In this document: positions 62,575 to 64,000 of the stretch, one piece after another
Numbering within the stretch: position 1 is the stretch's first letter
Layout: each line of letters opens with the position of its first letter
NCBI RefSeq assembly: GCF_020831365.1
Contig: NZ_JAJHPV010000009.1
Coordinates: forward strand, 186,001-250,000
Length of the DNA stretch: 64,000 nucleotides
Source of the DNA: Massilia agrisoli
Lineage (GTDB): Bacteria > Pseudomonadota > Gammaproteobacteria > Burkholderiales > Burkholderiaceae_D
Direction of reading: 5' to 3'
The notes under the pieces: generated by a model
What the model was told of the DNA's origin: nothing
Database searches by the model: none
The model's input: only the letters and a program-made list of their open reading frames with translations
Translations under genes and position numbers: made by a program

Positions 62575-63810
62575 TTAACCGAAGAAGAGATAGGCGACGA
62601 AGACGGCGGCGACCATGCCGGCGACGTCGGCAATCATGCCGGCAGAAATCGCGTAGCGTGTCTTGCGGATGCCAACCGAGCCGAAGTACAGGGCGATGAT
62701 ATAGAAGGTCGTATCGGCGGCGCCTTGCATGATGCTGGCGAGGCGGCCAACGAAGGAGTCGACACCATAGGTTTTCATCGCATCGATCATCATGGCGCGC
62801 GAGCCGCTGCCCGACAGCGGCTTCATCAGTGCGGTCGGCAGGGCTCCAGTCCAGTCGTTGCGCAGGCCAAGCGACGCCAGTACCCAGTTGACGCCGTCGA
62901 CGATCATGCCGAGCACGCCGGAGTTGCGCACCACGCTGATGGCGACAAGCATGCCGACGAGGTAAGGGATGATGTTCAGCGAGGTCTGGATGCCGCCTTT
63001 CGCGCCTTCGATGAAGGCTTCGTACACATTGACCCGCTTGCGCAGCGCCGCGAAGATGAAGGTGACGATAATCGAGAACAGGATCAGGTTGGCCGTGACT
63101 TTAGAGAACAGCTCGATCTCCGGCTTGCTCATGAATTCTGCGATGTACCACACCAGCCCGCCGACGACGGCAGTGCCGCCGCCCAGCCACGCCAGCACGA
63201 CGGGATGGAACAGGTTGAGCCGCTGGCGCACGCCGACCGTAATGATGCCGACCAGCGTAGCCACATAGGTCGCGATCAGGCAGGGGATGAAGATGTCGGA
63301 CGGATCGGCGGCGCCCAAAATGGCGCGCTGGGCCATGATCGACAGCGGGATGACGGTCAGGCCAGAAGTCTGGATCACCAGGAACATGATCTGTGCGTCG
63401 CTGGCCTCGTCCTTCTTCGGGTTGATCTCCTGCAGGCTTTCCATGGCTTTCAGGCCGAATGGCGTCGCCGCATTGTCGAGGCCAAGCATGTTTGCCGAAA
63501 AATTCATCACCATGTGGCCGGTGGCCGGATGGTCTTTCGGGACGCCGGGGAAGATGCGCGAGAAGAAAGGTGCAATGACGCGCGCGATGAAGCCGACCGC
63601 ACCCGCTTTTTCGCCGATGTTCATGATGCCAAGCCACAGGGTCATCACGCCTGCCAAAGGCAAGGCAATATCCATCACGCTGCTCTTGGCCGATTCGAAG
63701 GTGCCGTCGATGACACGCTTGAAGATCTCCATGTCGCCCATGAAAATCCACTGGGCCAGTGCCGCTAGGAAACCTACAAGGAAAAAGCCAGACCAGATGT
63801 AATTCAGCAT
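62575..63810 (-). CDS. Fused SpmA-SpmB membrane protein (nucleoside recognition domains)
   Basis: A 411-residue membrane protein with two Gate/nucleoside-recognition domains. The SpmA part (about 1-195) has MNFSANMLGLDNAATPFGLKAM and the SpmB part (about 235-411) has PYLVGMLVAISVVRNSGVLG and GSGSRAMMIDAMKTYG. In Bacillus the two are separate proteins involved in spore core dehydration. In this apparently non-sporulating organism the fused form is of unknown function. The ATG at 63810 starts the first helix. Its neighbour dacB suggests a wall or envelope role, much as spmAB adjoins dacB in Bacillus. Confidence 0.9.
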   Translation of the reverse strand: MLNYIWSGFFLVGFLAALAQWIFMGDMEIFKRVIDGTFESAKSSVMDIALPLAGVMTLWLGIMNIGEKAGAVGFIARVIAPFFSRIFPGVPKDHPATGHMVMNFSANMLGLDNAATPFGLKAMESLQEINPKKDEASDAQIMFLVIQTSGLTVIPLSIMAQRAILGAADPSDIFIPCLIATYVATLVGIITVGVRQRLNLFHPVVLAWLGGGTAVVGGLVWYIAEFMSKPEIELFSKVTANLILFSIIVTFIFAALRKRVNVYEAFIEGAKGGIQTSLNIIPYLVGMLVAISVVRNSGVLGMIVDGVNWVLASLGLRNDWTGALPTALMKPLSGSGSRAMMIDAMKTYGVDSFVGRLASIMQGAADTTFYIIALYFGSVGIRKTRYAISAGMIADVAGMVAAVFVAYLFFG

Positions 63811-64000
63811 GAGTGCTCTACTTGCGTATGGGATATATGAAGATTGTGCAGCGAGAGTATAGGCGCAGGCCGCGATGATTTGATGAAAGAATGCAGCACG
63901 ACTATGTAAAAAAGTTATGCGGCGCCTAGCTGATTTCATCGGCACAGGTGCTCACTGGCACCCCGGCTCGCATATGATACGCATCGTACAATCCGGATAA
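63811..64000. other. Non-coding end of window
   Basis: 190 bases upstream of spmAB with no credible gene. On the minus strand TATACT (complement of 63856-63861) could be a -10 element for spmAB, but no matching -35 was seen. The last 60 bases may hold the promoter of a plus-strand gene beyond the window. Confidence 0.3.

Overview
This is a GC-rich, tightly packed chromosomal window. It most resembles a betaproteobacterium of the Oxalobacteraceae, near Massilia, Telluria or Duganella. That placement is an inference from gene content: PEP-CTERM proteins, SapC and tryptophan-halogenase sets, a SUV3-like helicase, and the rsmI/lpoA/yraN/diaA/dolP block. No rRNA gene, integrase, insertion sequence, prophage or CRISPR array was seen.

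Region by region. (1) 1-4078, plus strand: two tryptophan-halogenase-family proteins (the first cut by the window edge) flanking a SapC protein and a cupin/JmjC-like protein. This set usually accompanies TonB-dependent sugar receptors. (2) 4088-15640, minus strand: a complete beta-glucoside system. It has an ABC importer (binding protein, two permeases, ATPase), a LacI regulator, GH1 and GH3 beta-glucosidases, glucokinase and a sugar MFS transporter. Two LacI-type operators and a good sigma-70 promoter are visible. (3) 15670-19452: a cation/proton antiporter, a SUV3-like RNA helicase and a hotdog thioesterase. (4) 19550-24673: the cell-envelope block tlpA-like, dolP, diaA, yraN, lpoA with divergent rsmI, then a TonB-like orphan protein and tRNA-Pro(UGG). 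(5) 25079-36874: a PEP-CTERM protein, then a long minus-strand operon in which the biotin genes bioA-F-D-B sit inside leucine-degradation genes (methylcrotonyl-CoA carboxylase, methylglutaconyl-CoA hydratase, HMG-CoA lyase). (6) 37056-40752: a second PEP-CTERM protein with a sigma-54 promoter, an amino-acid permease, a cluster of GGGGTCAGACCCC repeats, and dadA. (7) 40872-51939: an apparent peptidoglycan-scavenging locus. It holds a serine hydrolase, GntR regulator, MurQ etherase, AmpG-like transporter, NagX-like protein, DigH-like glycan hydrolase, MurK-like kinase, AmiD-like amidase, LysR regulator and VanX/DdpX-like dipeptidase. (8) 52045-60745: a DUF1697 protein, then an RND efflux operon preceded by an alpha/beta-hydrolase pseudoenzyme and a 64-residue membrane protein, divergent from a LysR regulator. 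(9) 60742-63810: SUI1/YciH, PBP4 (DacB) and a fused SpmA-SpmB membrane protein.

The strongest candidates for an under-described system are the peptidoglycan-scavenging locus, which joins extracellular glycan and peptide trimming to uptake and cytoplasmic MurNAc catabolism without a PTS, and the efflux operon led by a hydrolase-fold protein that has lost its catalytic Ser and His. All annotation rests on reading the sequence and on family knowledge; no database search was run.
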